Below are positions 25,201-36,645 of a stretch of DNA of 64,000 nt, piece after piece. The translations under genes were made by a program, and so were the position numbers. Every line of letters starts with the position of its first letter. Within the stretch, counting starts at the first letter, position 1. Origin of the DNA: Armigeres subalbatus (taxonomy: Eukaryota; Arthropoda; Insecta; Diptera; Culicidae); NCBI RefSeq assembly GCF_024139115.2, contig NC_085140.1:233494371-233558370 (forward strand), in the 5' to 3' direction. The notes beneath the pieces are model-generated. The model was not told the DNA's origin. It was given only the letters and a program-made list of their open reading frames with translations, and did not search any database.

Positions 25201-28200
25201 TGAGAAGATGAGTTAAATATCATTGATAACAAGGCCAGTGCTATTTTACAGGTGACCCGGAATGTTCTTAGTTGGTTGCCTGATAGTAACCGACATTCAA
25301 AGTTTTTTTTACTAAGAATAAGTTTACATTGATAGTCACATCCATGAATGGTTCCTGCTAACATAAAATAGAAAAATGTCAAAAACCACAAAGTTTGGTG
25401 TGGCGTCTAAAACAAAATACTTGTAATGGCAAATTTCAAATAAAAAATTTAACTAAAAATTTAACTGGGATTTAACTAAAAAAAAGTACTACAAAAAACA
25501 AGCTCATGTACCAAATTGTTAGCTGGACTAAAAATCACATTCGAATGACTCAAACATTTATAACGAGATACTTTTACCGATACTGGTTTTTGAACCGCTT
25601 TGCTTCAGTATGTTGCTCATTCCAGAGGGACCAGCCAAAGGTGCTGCCAAGTCGGGCACAGTTTCCGTCGGATGATCGGATCCAATGTCATCACGTTTAC
25701 TTTGATCAATTAGATTCCATTTCGCTGGGGATTCCGTTATTTCGACGCAAAACGCTTGACTACACTCGGGGCATTGCAAATCTGAAATTGAAATTTTTTT
25801 TATTATAAGATTTTTTAAATATCTCACGAAAGAAATGTATTATTGACAATGTACATTTGCAAGGAGAACTAAATGTCAAAAATATTCCCCTTTTATACTA
25901 AGCTCTATCAATCAGCCTAACAACAAATGTAGCAGAAATACTTACCGTCAATAAATTTGGAAGAGGAGATCTCCCTTGAGAACCTCGCTTTACACACAAC
26001 GCAGTCGAACAGCTTTTGATTCATCTCTGACAGCGGCCGCTTGGACAAAATGCCCCGCAAGAATGATTCCAGCTCTTGGCAGCTTTGATCATCTACCTCG
26101 TAGGTGCGTGTTTTCTTGTCCTTCTTAATCGTATCGAACAACAGTGTGATGCTGGTGGACGTTGGTCGTTCACACGCCTCAAGTGTTTTGATGCCCCATC
26201 TTGTTTTAGTCCTACGGCAAAAGATTTAAACAAATAAATTTCAAGCATATTCTTTGTCAGCCTTAAGCGTATACTTACTTGTCACCATCTTTCTCGCGGA
26301 TGCTAACATCCGATACGACCAAAATAATGTCCTTTGGGTTTCCCTTTCGTTTGACAAAGTAGATTCTCTCATTTTCTTCCTCATCAGATTCTATCATGAT
26401 TATAACCAATTATAGATAGTAGAATGAAAAAGTTAATAATACATGAAATGGGGGTAGTAACAATATTAAACAAATGGATTACCTGACTCTTCTTCAACGA
26501 CATTCGCATAAATATCATTCAAAATTAATGAATTTGATGCATTTCCTATAGTTCCATCCGATATAGACTGATAATTAGACGAATTATCATCTGGAATTAC
26601 GCTTTTGAAATCAGCTTCACTGGCCACTCCATCGGAACGGCGTCCAGATTGAAATTTGATTGGCGATTCACATGATTCCATCAACATTGAGGAGTCCCGA
26701 TCTACGGGCGTCGAGGTCCTTATGCTTTCGCCCGTATAATCTAGCCTGCTAGATGTATCCACCGGAGCCGATCCAGCTTTATGTTTTTTCCTTTCACCCT
26801 CGTAGTGCAGCACACTTTCGAATTCTTTATTCATAGAGGGATCGAACCCAATTACGTTCTTCACCATGTCACCAGCTTGACTTTGCAGCCATTCACTGCC
26901 ATATTTTTTGCGAAGATTCTCAATTTGCTTTTTCGTTTCCAGGTGTTCGCAACTGGTTTCTGTGAAAGAAAAAAAAACAATTATTCCTCCTAGAAGTACC
27001 TCCTCCTGGTTCTGCTTAGAACCTAATAAAACAGATCACTTACCTAAACTATTTTCCTTAGTACTAACGTCTTGTTTGGTACCATATTGTGAAACTTTAT
27101 CGCTGGGATCGTCGTCGCATATTATTGCACGGCGCACCTTAATTTTCTTCTGGCTGATAATTGAAGTGCTCATTTCATCTGAAAAGGGTGATGGAAACTA
27201 ACTTTTTTTTTCACTATTTTAAGGTATAGAATTGTGTATACCCTTCGGCTCCATTCGAAAACTGCTCTTCGACGATACACTTCCAGTTGGGGTGTTCAGT
27301 GCGCTTTTCCTAGTGGGAGTATTAATACCACTGGAAGTAACGCTTCCCGGAAGTCTCGGCGTTAGGATGGCATGATAACTGTCATAGTTGCCGGTAAGTG
27401 TCTTCTCATATTTGGAGAGCGGCTCGTCATCGAGTACAATCTTTGAAGTAGACGTATTTCGGTTCAAATATCGTGCCGTTGCTTGTCTGTGCTTCGGATG
27501 ACAAGCTAATGGATTATCCTTCAAGTTGAGGAAACATAAACAGGAAAGAGTGCTAACAGGCAATAATGCCGTGTGGTCCACGATGCAATTGCCGGAAACA
27601 TCCAGTTCACTCAAACGCAAGAGTCGTGAGATCCCAGAAAGTTCCTCTATGAAGTTGTTTGATATGTATAAAACTTGTATTTTCCTCGTGGCATCAACGT
27701 GAAATGACGGAATATGGGTCAGTCTGTTGTAGCTTAGGTTGAGCACCCGTAGATTTGGAAGCCACTTGATCGCTGAAACACTTACTATTCGATTGTGGCT
27801 CAAATTAAGGTTTTCCAGCCACGGAGTGAATTCTAGAGAACTATCGATGTGATCCAACATGTTATAGGAAAAATTGGCAGCTTTCAATTCATTCCATGTG
27901 AAGCCGTTGCTATTATCGCCCCCACACGTAGTAATTACTTCCTTTACATGCGATAAACTGCGGATGCAGACGATTTCGTTGAGTTGCGACCTCATTTGTT
28001 GAATCCCTATTATCTGACTTATAGGGATTTTCTGTACCTCCAGTTTTCTAAGGCTTCTGAACTTGCTGATGTCCACTTCGAATTCGTACGGATCGTCGTT
28101 GATGAATTGATTTAGACTCAAAATGAAGGTTTTCTGAACGAAGTCATAGATGAACTGTATGTCTCGAAAGACGTCCGATTTGGCATTGTGTGGCTTCACG

Positions 28201-29172
28201 ACCTGAAAGCTCTGTGGTGGAAAAGTCTCATTTTTATCCACTATCAAACTGAATGCATCATTTAGTGCGCGTAATAGTGATCCTGAAAGAAAGTAAAGCA
28301 ACTGTTACAGCGCTGATTCCAAAAAATTGAAAGAAGACATCATGCAATGAAAACAGTATTATAAACAAAAACTAATAAAATATTTGTAACAGTGATTTAA
28401 AAAATAAATTAAACTGCATAATATTTTTGAATAAATTATTCAATGTATAAAGGTTAATGAAAGCATTTTTGTCTTTGATTTTGAAGTGTTTTTTTTTTGG
28501 GTCTCGTGTTTTGTTTATAAAACATTATCATGTGCTATAAAATAAACAACAAAATGATGTTGGGCTTTTCACTTGAGTTAAAGGCAAATTGATTGTCTAA
28601 ACACCTTCGTTCGTTCGTTGATCAAAACTAAGGTTTAACATGTTTAACTTTTGGCAAAACAATTGGATTCAAATGAATTGATCAATTCGCTTGCTCTGTT
28701 TTCAGTTTGTGTTCTAAAGCCATAAGGTCATACGACCATTATGCTATATTTAAGTTCTTTTAATACAAGTGAACTGAAAAGAGGTACTTAGACTTGTCAT
28801 AAGACGAGTAAGCGGCCACTTGAGTTGAGTGGTGGAATTAAATGGGATAGTAGCAACTCGTCTTATGACAAGTGAAGACTTTTCCTATATCAAGGTGCTT
28901 AGTTCACGTTGAAGTCGACCGACTTGCTCAATTCACTTGCCCTTGCTCAAAACTTAGCATTAGGCTGAACGACACTAAGCCAAATGGCCTTTAGGCTAAG
29001 CGTTGCACAATCGTGCATTCATAATGATCGTGCTCATCATTCGATTGAAAAATAAACAAAATCATTCATAAACTTACGTACCTGATAAAGACAACTTATA
29101 TTCGCAGTTCAACACTTTATCACCACTGTCCTTAAGAAGCTTCGCTAACGCAGTTATCTGCTTAGGATCCAT
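16232..29172 (-). CDS. STK11IP: STK11IP/LIP1 orthologue (LKB1-interacting protein), 12 exons
   Basis: Exons (minus strand): 29172-29082, 28282-27242, 27178-27044, 26959-26483, 26390-26279, 26211-25946, 25781-25578, 18472-18277, 18220-17880, 17620-17182, 17126-16951, 16773-16232. Every intron is GT..AG, phases agree throughout, total 4020 nt, 1339 residues. Residues 1-160 match the conserved STK11IP N-terminus (LAKLLKDSGDKVL, SQLNEIVCIRSL, TCGGD). About 163-300 are leucine-rich repeats (ENLNLSHNRI, RVLNLSYNRL, SELDVSGN, FLNLKDNP). Then come KIKVRRA and WLQSQ blocks, and CxxC pairs at 689/692 and 711/714, probably a zinc ribbon. The C-terminal third (exons 10-12) contains YANVDHRLKLYLYQNLF, like human VDHRLRLFLDVEVF. 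The human protein (about 1090 residues) binds the kinase LKB1 and is linked to lysosome/endosome membranes; that role is inferred here by homology. The start ATG is at 29172, context ATAATGG; a pyrimidine-rich AG upstream (near 29265) suggests a 5'UTR intron. Serine-rich exons 8-9 are fly-specific-looking linker. Exon joins were done by eye. Confidence 0.93.
19270..19900. repeat. degenerate tandem array, about 23-bp units
   Basis: Units on the model TTCCGAAGCAAATCGTCGAGGGA, strong to about 19735 then decaying. It abuts a block homologous to the hAT-like element at 4205-6152, which carries a different 23-bp array. Confidence 0.75.
19925..20330. mobile_element. partial copy of the hAT-like element of 4205-6152
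   Basis: AACCGTTTGTTTGAGAAACT, then TGTAACATTTTTGG, TATATTCTGAAT and CAATTATGGAGTACTGC, follow the same order as 4308-4500. The termini are not visible. Confidence 0.65.
20347..20766. mobile_element. 420-bp hAT-like MITE
   Basis: 8-bp duplication TGTACAAC (20339-20346, 20767-20774). Ends TAGGGATCCTA and TAGGATCCCTA. A second copy in the other orientation starts at 58123. Confidence 0.88.
21036..23121. mobile_element. GGTAC..GGGGCAAGTG element nested in element B
   Basis: Ends GGTACAGTGGGGCAAGTGG and, inverted, CCACTTACCCCACTGTACC. Internal half-motifs CACTTGCCCCACATGTGGGG (21239) and CACTTGCCCCACCC. Same family type as 7655-10408 and 49249-50635. Contains RTE-like tails (21347-22112). Confidence 0.75.
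21347..22112. repeat. two tandem 3' ends of an RTE-like non-LTR element
   Basis: Both copies (21347-21848, 21849-22112) start CTAGTCGACCC.GCAGACG and end GACCATTTCATTTTTAT followed by a TATAGATAGA or TATAAGATAAGA tail. The shared segment ACCCGTCGGAAACGATAACG is identical. Too short to code. Confidence 0.6.
23174..23345. mobile_element. 172-bp GC-rich MITE with TTA duplication, copy 2
   Basis: TTA at 23171-23173 and 23346-23348; same length and termini as 12244-12415. Confidence 0.85.
23346..24015 (+). repeat. minisatellite of about 50-52-bp units, about 12 copies
   Basis: Units contain CCGGGCAAATGCGTGC, TTTAAAAGAAGG and GGCATT(C/T)ACTC. Related units are at 14440-14700 (complement) and 55915-56230. 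Confidence 0.8.
24190..24353. repeat. long hairpin, arms of about 80 bp with almost no loop
   Basis: Centre at 24271 (CGCTTCCGAAGCG). The arms pair nearly perfectly through ACAAATCCTAT and GTACAAGAGAAAGATGAT, with few mismatches near the base. Confidence 0.9.
24650..24964 (+). pseudogene. C-terminal fragment of a non-LTR reverse transcriptase ORF
   Basis: The peptide has RKWGWVGHTLRRG, QALDWNPAGHRSRGRPRGSW and LTWQQVKAIAGQRSEW, the usual C-terminal end of endonuclease/reverse transcriptase polyproteins of RTE or related clades. 5'-truncated, no reverse transcriptase core. It lies in STK11IP intron 7, opposite to the gene. Confidence 0.7.
27242..28282 (-). CDS. STK11IP: STK11IP exon 2, leucine-rich repeat exon
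   Basis: Largest exon of the gene, 1041 nt, residues 31-377. The acceptor is TTTCTTTCAG and the donor is AAGG/GTATAC. It carries the conserved region before the repeats and about six leucine-rich repeats ending in the cap-like PLACHPKHRQATARYL, which matches the human PLWFHPEHRAATAQYL stretch. This is the most diagnostic segment for the family assignment. Confidence 0.95.
28590..28985. repeat. MITE-like inverted repeat in STK11IP intron 1
   Basis: GACTTGTCATAAGACGAGTA (28792) is inverted at ACTCGTCTTATGACAAGTG (28856). The right end GCTCAATTCACTTGCCC resembles the termini of the MITE at 35689-35947. Confidence 0.5.
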
Positions 29173-29804
29173 TATGACCTCGAAACCGTCGTCGTGACTA
29201 ATGTCTCTCTAATTTCCGAAACGTAAAATATCTTTGTCCACTACTTGCAGACTTTCATAGCTTGTAGCTGAAAGAAAAAAAAATGAATTGAAAACAATTT
29301 TGTTTACGAAACATTTCCCCGAGGCAAAGAATAACAACAGCAATAATATGCAATGAACATGTGGGTGTGAAACACTCATCCAATAAAAAGGTTTTGTTAT
29401 TGTTGTTGCTTATTGCCAGAGGCTGCAGCGAAAAACCAACAAAAGAAAATTTTCCTAATAAATAATATCAAAAAAATTATTGAAGAATACCTAGCCTAGG
29501 TGCTGCAAATCTTTTGAACTAGATATGAAAAATGTTCACCAAAGGTCCGTACAAGCATTAGAACACTTTTATTGGGCAGAAATAAAACTTTAGAACGAAT
29601 AAAACAACTTTTTCACAAAAATTCCAACTTCTGCAACTTTTGCTGGTGATATTTTGGGGACGTGAATGACATTCAAAACAGCTGTCACTAAAAGTGACAG
29701 CGTAACACTCATGAGTGCTTTCCACTCTACACGCTAAAGTGGATCTTTCCAGCGGTTGATTTTGAGCTCAGGGGCTGTTGAACTAATCACCACACCCAAA
29801 AAAA

Positions 29805-30510
29805 TCTGCACGTTCTTTCCACCTGAAAAAATACGTAGATTTTTTCTACCTGAAATTCACGTAACTTTTACCTGATTTTCCGATAGAAATTTCATTCTAC
29901 GTGAAAATCAGGTAAGTTCTACCTGAGTTTTAGATAGAATTCACCGGACACGTAAGTTTCATCTGATTTTTCTGAAGCATTTGCAGCTACGTGTGCACGT
30001 AAAATGTACATGAAAATTCAGGTGGAAACAACGTTTAGATTATTTGGAGTGCATAAATAAATGAGCGCTGAATTCGGGTGAACTACACGTAAAGAAATAA
30101 CCTTATATGTTAAGGCAAAAAACCATTCGAAAATACTTATACTCTTCATTAAGGCTGCCTTACACCTCGGGAAAATTTTCCGCCGGAATTTGGTCCCCGT
30201 GTATTTTAAAGGGGGCCGGGATTTTTATTTTCCGTGCGCAAATTCCGAAAACATCGCATATGCAAAAATACATGGGGAAAAAATCCGCGGACCAAATTCC
30301 CGAGGTGTGAGGCTACCTTTATGCCACCTAATGAATGATCCCATATCAAAAAGCTAATAACATTCATAAGTTAATGAAAAGTATAAGTTTCGGAATGTAT
30401 CTGGTTAATGCGATGTATAAGTTTTTTCTTATACATATATATTAAACGCCTGCTTCGGCAAAAAAGTATTAGAAATCTTAATAATATATAACATTAAATT
30501 TTTTACGTGT
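29805..30510. repeat. MITE-rich block upstream of STK11IP
   Basis: 29805-30060 is built of ACCTGAA/TTCAGGT and TACGTG motifs. 30085-30509 starts ACACGTAAAGAAATAACC and ends TTTTTTACGTGT. It encloses a palindromic insert (30150-30320) with ends GGCTGCCTTACACCTCGGGAA and its inverse. Confidence 0.55.
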
Positions 30511-31298
30511 ACCCAGAAACTGCACGGGTAGATCAAACTAGAGACCTAAATAAGAGAAACGCGGATAGGAAATATAACTCTGCCAACACTGCATCCAATC
30601 TTCTTCATCAAAGAACAACACATGAAAAGAAAGAAATGGTTTATGTAGATAAAATCTCACAATCCGCTATTTTATATGTCCACATTACATAACAATAGAA
30701 TCCAATAAACAATGTAATTTCATTTCATAATCTATAAATGACTTGCATATATTATATTAAAATACATTCAATTTTGTTTATTTAAAAATGGCATTAAATC
30801 GAATTTGGCCGTTTTCAGTATTTGAGCCAACATTTTGGCTGCTTGACAGGTCTCCTGCTCGATTGGCTGCTGTTTTTTGACGGTTCGATTGGCGGCACAT
30901 ACCTATCCGCGTTTCTCTTATTCAGGCCTCTAGATCAAACAACCCAAATTTTGAGTTGTTTTCGATCTGGCATCTCTTTTATTCCATCCTTTGATGTCAA
31001 AAACAGAGAAAGAAAACCACCCAACGATAGCAGTTCGATGGGGGAAGCCAACGCTAGGTTAAAGGGTTTGAACTCAAATTTAGGTTGTTTAAACCTATTT
31101 GAACTTAACATTAGGTGGAAACAACTTAATATTTATGTACTTTTTCACACGGGATCAAACGGAAACTACTCAAATCCGAGTTCGGCCATCCAACTCAAAA
31201 TTGGCTTCCCCCACCAACGGTCCAAATTAAGTGAAATGAACTTAATTTTGAGTTGTTTGAACTTCATTTTGGGTTGTCTGATCTAACCGTGTGGGTAT
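30511..31298. mobile_element. MITE with hAT-like copy nested inside
   Basis: Ends CACGGGTAGATCAAACAACC (once the nested 394-bp element is set aside) and, inverted, CACGGTTAGATCAGACAACC. The interior has AACTCAAAAT/TTTGAGTTG repeats. Confidence 0.6.
30539..30932. mobile_element. 394-bp hAT-like MITE, copy 2
   Basis: 8-bp duplication GATCAAAC (30531-30538, 30933-30940). Closely related to 248-644. Confidence 0.9.
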
Positions 31299-31537
31299 CA
31301 AAAACAAAAACAGAAGTACCAAAAATTATGTTGGGTATAGGCCTTTTCATGTGACACTGCCAAGACTGCACTTGTTTACAACCGCTGAACACCCGGATAA
31401 AAATTTACAGTAACTTGTATGACATAACCCATTGAAATACAATAGATTGTATGGCAAACAATACAAACTATTGTATGCTTATTGTAAAATGTTCACGGTT
31501 GTAAAAGATCTTTATTGTACGTACATTAAAATAACAA

Positions 31538-31772
31538 TATCCAGCTTTCCACGCTCGGCAATGGCGGCTTATCGGTGTGCAAAAATCAATTGGTCACTGT
31601 ACTGTTTGACACTAGCTGGAGGAAAGCCCACTGACGTTCCTGGGTGAGGGGAGGGGGAAAAAGGCCTTTTCGGCAGTGTGTTTTCCTCCAGCTAGTGTCA
31701 AACAGTACAGCGACTGATTGATTTTTGCACACCGACAAGCCGCCATTACCGAGCGTGGAAAGCTGGATATTT
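31538..31772. mobile_element. palindromic MITE, copy 1
   Basis: Ends TATCCAGCTTTCCACGCTCG and its inverse; arms of about 100 bp around GGGTGAGGGGAGGGGGAAAA. Confidence 0.8.
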
Positions 31773-31904
31773 AAATGTTTCCGATATATTCTATTATATT
31801 TTTATTGTCCGTTTATTTTTAGTATTGCTCATCCAAAAACTAAACAATTTTTAAAAGTATTCGGTTTGGATGATCTGGAAATCCGTCTAATGTTATTGAA
31901 TTAA

Positions 31905-32137
31905 TCCAGGTTTCCACGCTCGGTAATGGCGGCTTGTTGGTGTGTAAAAATCAATCGGTCACTGTACTTTTTGACACTAGCTGGAGGAAAACTCACTGGC
32001 GAAAAGGCCTTTTTTCCCTTCCCCTCACCCAGGAACGCCAGTGGGCTTTCCTCCAGCTAGTGTCAAACAGTACAGTGACCGATTGATTTTTACACACCGA
32101 CAAGCCGCCATTACCGAGCGTGGAAAGCTGGATATAA
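31905..32137. mobile_element. palindromic MITE, copy 2, opposite internal orientation
   Basis: Same arms as copy 1 (AATGGCGGCTTG, GACACTAGCTGGAGGAAA), with the C-rich centre CCCTTCCCCTCACCCAGG reversed relative to copy 1. Confidence 0.8.
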
Positions 32138-33341
32138 TTTTGGAATATTTCATGAATTTATTATATTGATGAAATAACAATTGAAAACAATAAAATTACA
32201 ATAGCTTTGTTTGTTAAATAAATAAAAATGTTATACCGATTCTCAAGTATATATTTTCATATTGCAGGTCTAGAAATGTTTTGCAATAAAAATTTGATTT
32301 CAAAAAAATGAAAGGGAACAAAAACTTTTGCTTATAATTTTACTCGGAGAATGGCTGGATTCATTTGAGCGTGTACAATTTTGTTTATAATTAGTGAAGA
32401 GATAACAATTAATTAGGTTCTGCAGCGTCTGTATCTAACCTCAAACTGATGACAGATTAGTACACTAATAAAATTCCAAACGTATTGCCTATTTGGAAAG
32501 AAAACATACTTTTCATAAGGAATAACGAACATCATTGTTATTTGCAGTTACATAAGTGTTATTATATACATTTTCCCTTTTAAGTGGAAGTCTGTAACAG
32601 CTATATGAACTCCTTATTTCAATTATGTGTGGGTTGTTATGATTTTGATTCGAGAAATCTAATAGTCAAAATTTATTCAATTCTACCAATGATGCTTATG
32701 TTTGAGCTAACAAGATATGGCAAAGAAAATGGAACACTTTCGGCTGTACTTCGACCTGTTTCAAAGGTATTTTCTAAACATTATTAACATATACTTCACC
32801 ATACCTAAAATAATCGCAATGCATTTGTCTCAGGTTTAGGATCCTGTTTTTTGTTCCAAGGAATTTTTTTTACTAAATCATGCCATCGGTTGGATACCTC
32901 GACTACTTGCATAGTTCCAATCTGAGGACGGTAGATCGCAACCGCGTCTTTACTTGGAACCCAAAATTTCCGTGAGCAAAACATAATTGAAAATGGTAAG
33001 TTTATTTAGACAAGCTTCAGACAAAACCATATAAAACATCATGTTTCATTCAACTTGCAGATTCCGTTAAGGCAGGTGTGGAAAAATAGTATCTGATCCG
33101 GCATATAGAATTGGGACGAAATACGCAGTGGTCGAGGAATTGGCGGCATGTACTCCAGTATTTTCGGAACCCGGGATATGGAAGACTCTACGCAAAGACC
33201 AAACATGTGCACATTTTCTTTTATGTATTTTCATTTGTATATTGGATACAAAATATATTTTGTTCACCAGAAAATAAATAATCCGGGATGCCCCAACATT
33301 GAAAATGCTAATAATTTTTCAAAATAATCCAAATATATTAA

Positions 33342-33470
33342 TGCTGTCCAATGAGCAGCTCGAAGTAGCTCGAAGTTGTTCCTGTCACGCTCAGGCCCGT
33401 TTGTTGACAAAAAAGAACGAGCAGGACGGGAACAACTTCGAGCTACTTCGAGCTGCTCATTGGACAGCAC
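33342..33470. repeat. hairpin, arms of about 43 bp
   Basis: GCTGTCCAATGAGCAGCTCG and its inverse CGAGCTGCTCATTGGACAGC flank a loop of about 40 bases. Confidence 0.8.
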
Positions 33471-33835
33471 TATTATATAATACTCAATCATAACTTTTAT
33501 GTGTGTGCCATTAATCAAAATTATTATGCTCAAACATAAAAATTATTGCGTTGTGCGACATAGGTTTTATTTGAAGAAAAATTATAGGTTTTATATTCCT
33601 CAAACATATTCATTATTAGTGGCTTCTAATTGCAAAAAAATATGTGGTTTCACACATATTAGGTATACGGAAATCTGCCTCGGTGTAGTACTTCGCGTTG
33701 TACTCGGGGGCAGCCAACCAATCACGAACTCGAACCTTGTCGGAGTCCTCGTCGGAGTCAGTGGAAAGTACTACTGAACTGTCAAAAAAGTTCATTTGAC
33801 GAGGACCGAATTCATTCGTGACGTCATGCTGCAGA

Positions 33836-33995
33836 ACCTAATTGCATATTATTCGGCAACTCGGCCGTACAAAAACCATTTTTTTGTTAAATATCTTGGC
33901 TGTGCATATGCACAGCATATGTTTCGAAATGGACAAATTGATATGAAATTTGCGAAAAAGAATCCACGTGTCTTGGAGGGACTCGAACTGCGCTG
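33836..33995 (-). repeat. tRNA-derived SINE fragment
   Basis: Minus strand carries AGTTCGAGTCCCTCC (B box) followed by CACGTGGATTCTTTTTCGC and the body seen also at 57698-57855. Confidence 0.65.
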
Positions 33996-34989
33996 AAAAA
34001 CGGTTTATACTCACCACCGGTAATCGTAATCTTATACTACAAAAGTTCAATGTACATAATGAACGCAGTGGTTCATCCCGAATAAAAAATAAATGAAAAT
34101 TTTATCATCATAATATCTGATGACATGCCTGGTAACATGTATCCTTGTTCCTTTACAGAAATGAAGCTTATGATAAATAAAATACTGCTGCTTGCTGGTC
34201 ACTGATTGAAGATCGTTCAGTGGCTACCATTGGCCAATCTCACCAATGGGATATAATAAGAACTGATGCAGGTAATTTTTTCTTTTCTTCTCGACGTATT
34301 TTTTTCTAATAAAACTGACATTCTTTTATAATTTACATTTTTCACAGGTTTATATCTCGGAACAAAGTTAGTACGCTTTTTAAACCGATGTTGGATTTTT
34401 CTCCAGATACAGGCAACCCACTTAACTTTAGAAGTAGTGCGCTGGATTCGTCTAAAGATATGCTAAACAACCGGAGGAAAATAAAATGATTTGTAAAACA
34501 ATTAATTGTATTGTATTTTTATTGTAATATTGGAGTATAATGTATTCTAAATCCTGTTGTATTTCTATTGTAAAACAATAGAAACAGTAATTGAAAACAT
34601 TTAAAACACAATGTTTTCTACTGTTTTGTCACTCGAAATCATCCCATTGAAGAACCGTAAAATCAATTGTTTTGCTCCGAATTTTGTATGGGAAATTTTC
34701 GATTTTTTTATTGTAAAGATACATAACAATTTTAATTGTAAAAGTCCCATTTACCATTCATTTTATCGTGGAAAACCATTATTTCTCATGTGATTTTATT
34801 GTCAAAATTCCATTATATTCAATGGTAAAAATTATGTTTTAAATGGTGTTGTAACAATAAAATTTATGATATTTTAATTATATTTTTTATCCGGGCAGGC
34901 CTGCAAGTCCGAAGCTGTCACTTTCATAGAAGAACTGTCAATTGACGATAAAATCAGCTGTTTTTAAACGTCTGGTGAAAAGGCCCATA

Positions 34990-35545
34990 TAGAATCTATA
35001 GATGAGCGAAAGCATGGCTGAGTCGCTTTTTTTGACCGTGCACACGGGCATATGACGTCACAGCAAGGGCCTCATACGCCTGTCACTGGCGAACAAAGCT
35101 CGTGTACTCTGCATCGAAGCTTAGAACCGGTGTTAGGGCGCAATCGTTAATGTGAACATTTTTATATTCGGTTAGTTACAGCAAATAAATTATTTTTCGA
35201 GTCCCTATAATCAAGCAGGTATCTCAAGCATACCACATCGTTATATTGCTGCATGATTCAGTGTTTAATTTTGATAAAAAAACGAAAACAAAAGTGTGCA
35301 TAAAAATTGCTTCGCCATAACAAAAAGGTGGTAGAGAATTAACACTGTTGTTTACAGTTTAGAACCAAATCCAGATGTCGCACATGTTGGGGTAGGGATT
35401 CAGTGCTCCACCTTCTCCCCCTGCGTCACAGCCCTTAACATTTCCGTTGAAATCGTGACGTCATGCTCGTTTGGAGACACGTTTGACAGTTCATTTGGCG
35501 ACAGAGGATTTATCTTCGCTCATCTATATATTCCACTATCTATAA
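34990..35545. repeat. probable MITE with GATGAGCGAA ends
   Basis: TATAGATGAGCGAAAGC (34999) and inverse TCTTCGCTCATCTATATA (35512). The interior holds two CGTGACGTCA/ATGACGTCA patches and no frame. Confidence 0.5.
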
Positions 35546-35688
35546 TCCAGACTAAACGAGTCGTCAGATTAGCGAGGTCCGGATAAGCGGGGGGATACTG
35601 TAGTCCTAGAAAACTTGAACCTCGATCATTTTTCTCGGTTCAGCATTGTTGGTTTTTCGGCCCTAATCATATGTTGCTTGAGAATGAT

Positions 35689-35947
35689 GCTACGTTTAGA
35701 CAAGGCAAGTGAATTGAGCAAGTCGCTTGAATCGAACGCGAACTGAACGTGTAAACACCTTAATTCAATGATATGGAAATGCTAATATCATCTTCCAAAC
35801 TTGGACGAACGTGTTCATGATAGAATTAGAGACCTTAATTCAATTCACTTGAACGAAAAGAAAGTTGAACATGTTCAACTTTTGGCAAGTCAATTGAATT
35901 CAACTGAGTTGTTCAAGTTCAATTCACTTGCCCTGTCAAAACGTAGC
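35689..35947. mobile_element. 259-bp MITE with ATGAT duplication
   Basis: ATGAT at 35684-35688 and 35948-35952. Ends GCTACGTTTAGACAAGGCAA and, inverted, GCTACGTTTTGACAGGGCAA. Confidence 0.75.
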
Positions 35948-36354
35948 ATGATTTTAATTTGTGAACCCTGTGTACCGCTGGGTGGTGCGGATAGAGCCGC
36001 TTTACTGCTGTCAAGCAAGTAGAGGGATATTTTGAAATCAATCCCGTAAGCAAAATTATTTTGCAGTTACTTGCCTGTCAAACATTTCCCGCTCTTCAAA
36101 TTTCTCTTTCCATGCTGCATGAGGGCGCACAAATGCGCGAGACTCTACATGACTTTACGATGGTTTGCATACATTCATGTCCCAATCAGCTGTTGAATCT
36201 CGTTAAATATCGTAACGAGTGCTTTTTAATTGCATTCCTACTAATTTTCCACTCGAAATATAATGTGAAAATAATTGTTACAAAGAATTAAGAAATCAAA
36301 CTAAGTTTATTATTATTATTTTCCCAAACAATAACAATACTTTTCAATATACGA

Positions 36355-36645
36355 TCAGAATCGAACATAACCACAATCTTCAATGTTTGGCTCCGGCACA
36401 ATAGAAAAGTTTGGCTTCAGTTTGACAACCAAATCGATTCTATTCGCATCACCCAGGTGTACCGGAGTTGTTTGGTCGGTCAGTTGACCTAAACGCTTGT
36501 TGCCCTGTTTACCGGTTTGTGCTCTTATCTTTGCGTTTTCCCCGTTTCCAGTTTGGTGTGTACGTAAAGTTGCGCTGACGGTCAGTGTGTTTTTTTCATC
36601 ATCTTCCCCGTCTCGCCATTCGCTGTTCCAAAAATTTTTGATCAA
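36355..36645 (-). CDS. possible terminal exon, unrecognised protein
   Basis: A 96-codon frame ending in TGA at 36355. A minus-strand AATAAA follows at 36306-36311, about 45 bases later, as for a true 3' end. An acceptor-like TTTTTGGAACAG lies at its start (about 36623), so the coding part may begin at EWRDGEDDEKN. The peptide is polar (HQTGNGENAKIRAQTGKQG, then IDLVVKLKPNFSIVPEP) and is not one of the repeat-derived peptides seen elsewhere. I do not recognise it, and no upstream exon was found between it and the coiled-coil gene. It may be a short gene, the end of a gene that spans its neighbour, or chance. Confidence 0.3.
   Translation of the reverse strand: MIKNFWNSEWRDGEDDEKNTLTVSATLRTHQTGNGENAKIRAQTGKQGNKRLGQLTDQTTPVHLGDANRIDLVVKLKPNFSIVPEPNIEDCGYVRF

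Larger units (their letters stand above)
18473..25577 (-). other. STK11IP intron 7, 7.1 kb, filled with nested repeats
   Basis: This intron is roughly nine times longer than the next largest in the gene. It holds, in plus order: a 23-bp-unit tandem array (19270-19900) next to a hAT-like fragment (19925-20330), a 420-bp 8-bp-TSD element (20347-20766), a large element with inverted 15-16-bp arrays (20777-24630) that contains a GGTAC element (21036-23121) with RTE-like tails inside, and a retrotransposon ORF fragment (24650-24964). The rest (18650-19260, 25000-25577) is AT-rich with no feature seen. Confidence 0.85.
31392..34895. mobile_element. putative 3.5-kb AT-rich element with CCCGGATAAAAA ends
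   Basis: CCCGGATAAAAATTTAC at the left and TATTTTTTATCCGGG at the right are inverted. The interior is AT-rich (TTGTATTGTTT tracts), with no gene, and contains the 31.5 and 31.9 kb palindromes. The two ends could also belong to separate elements. Confidence 0.4.
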
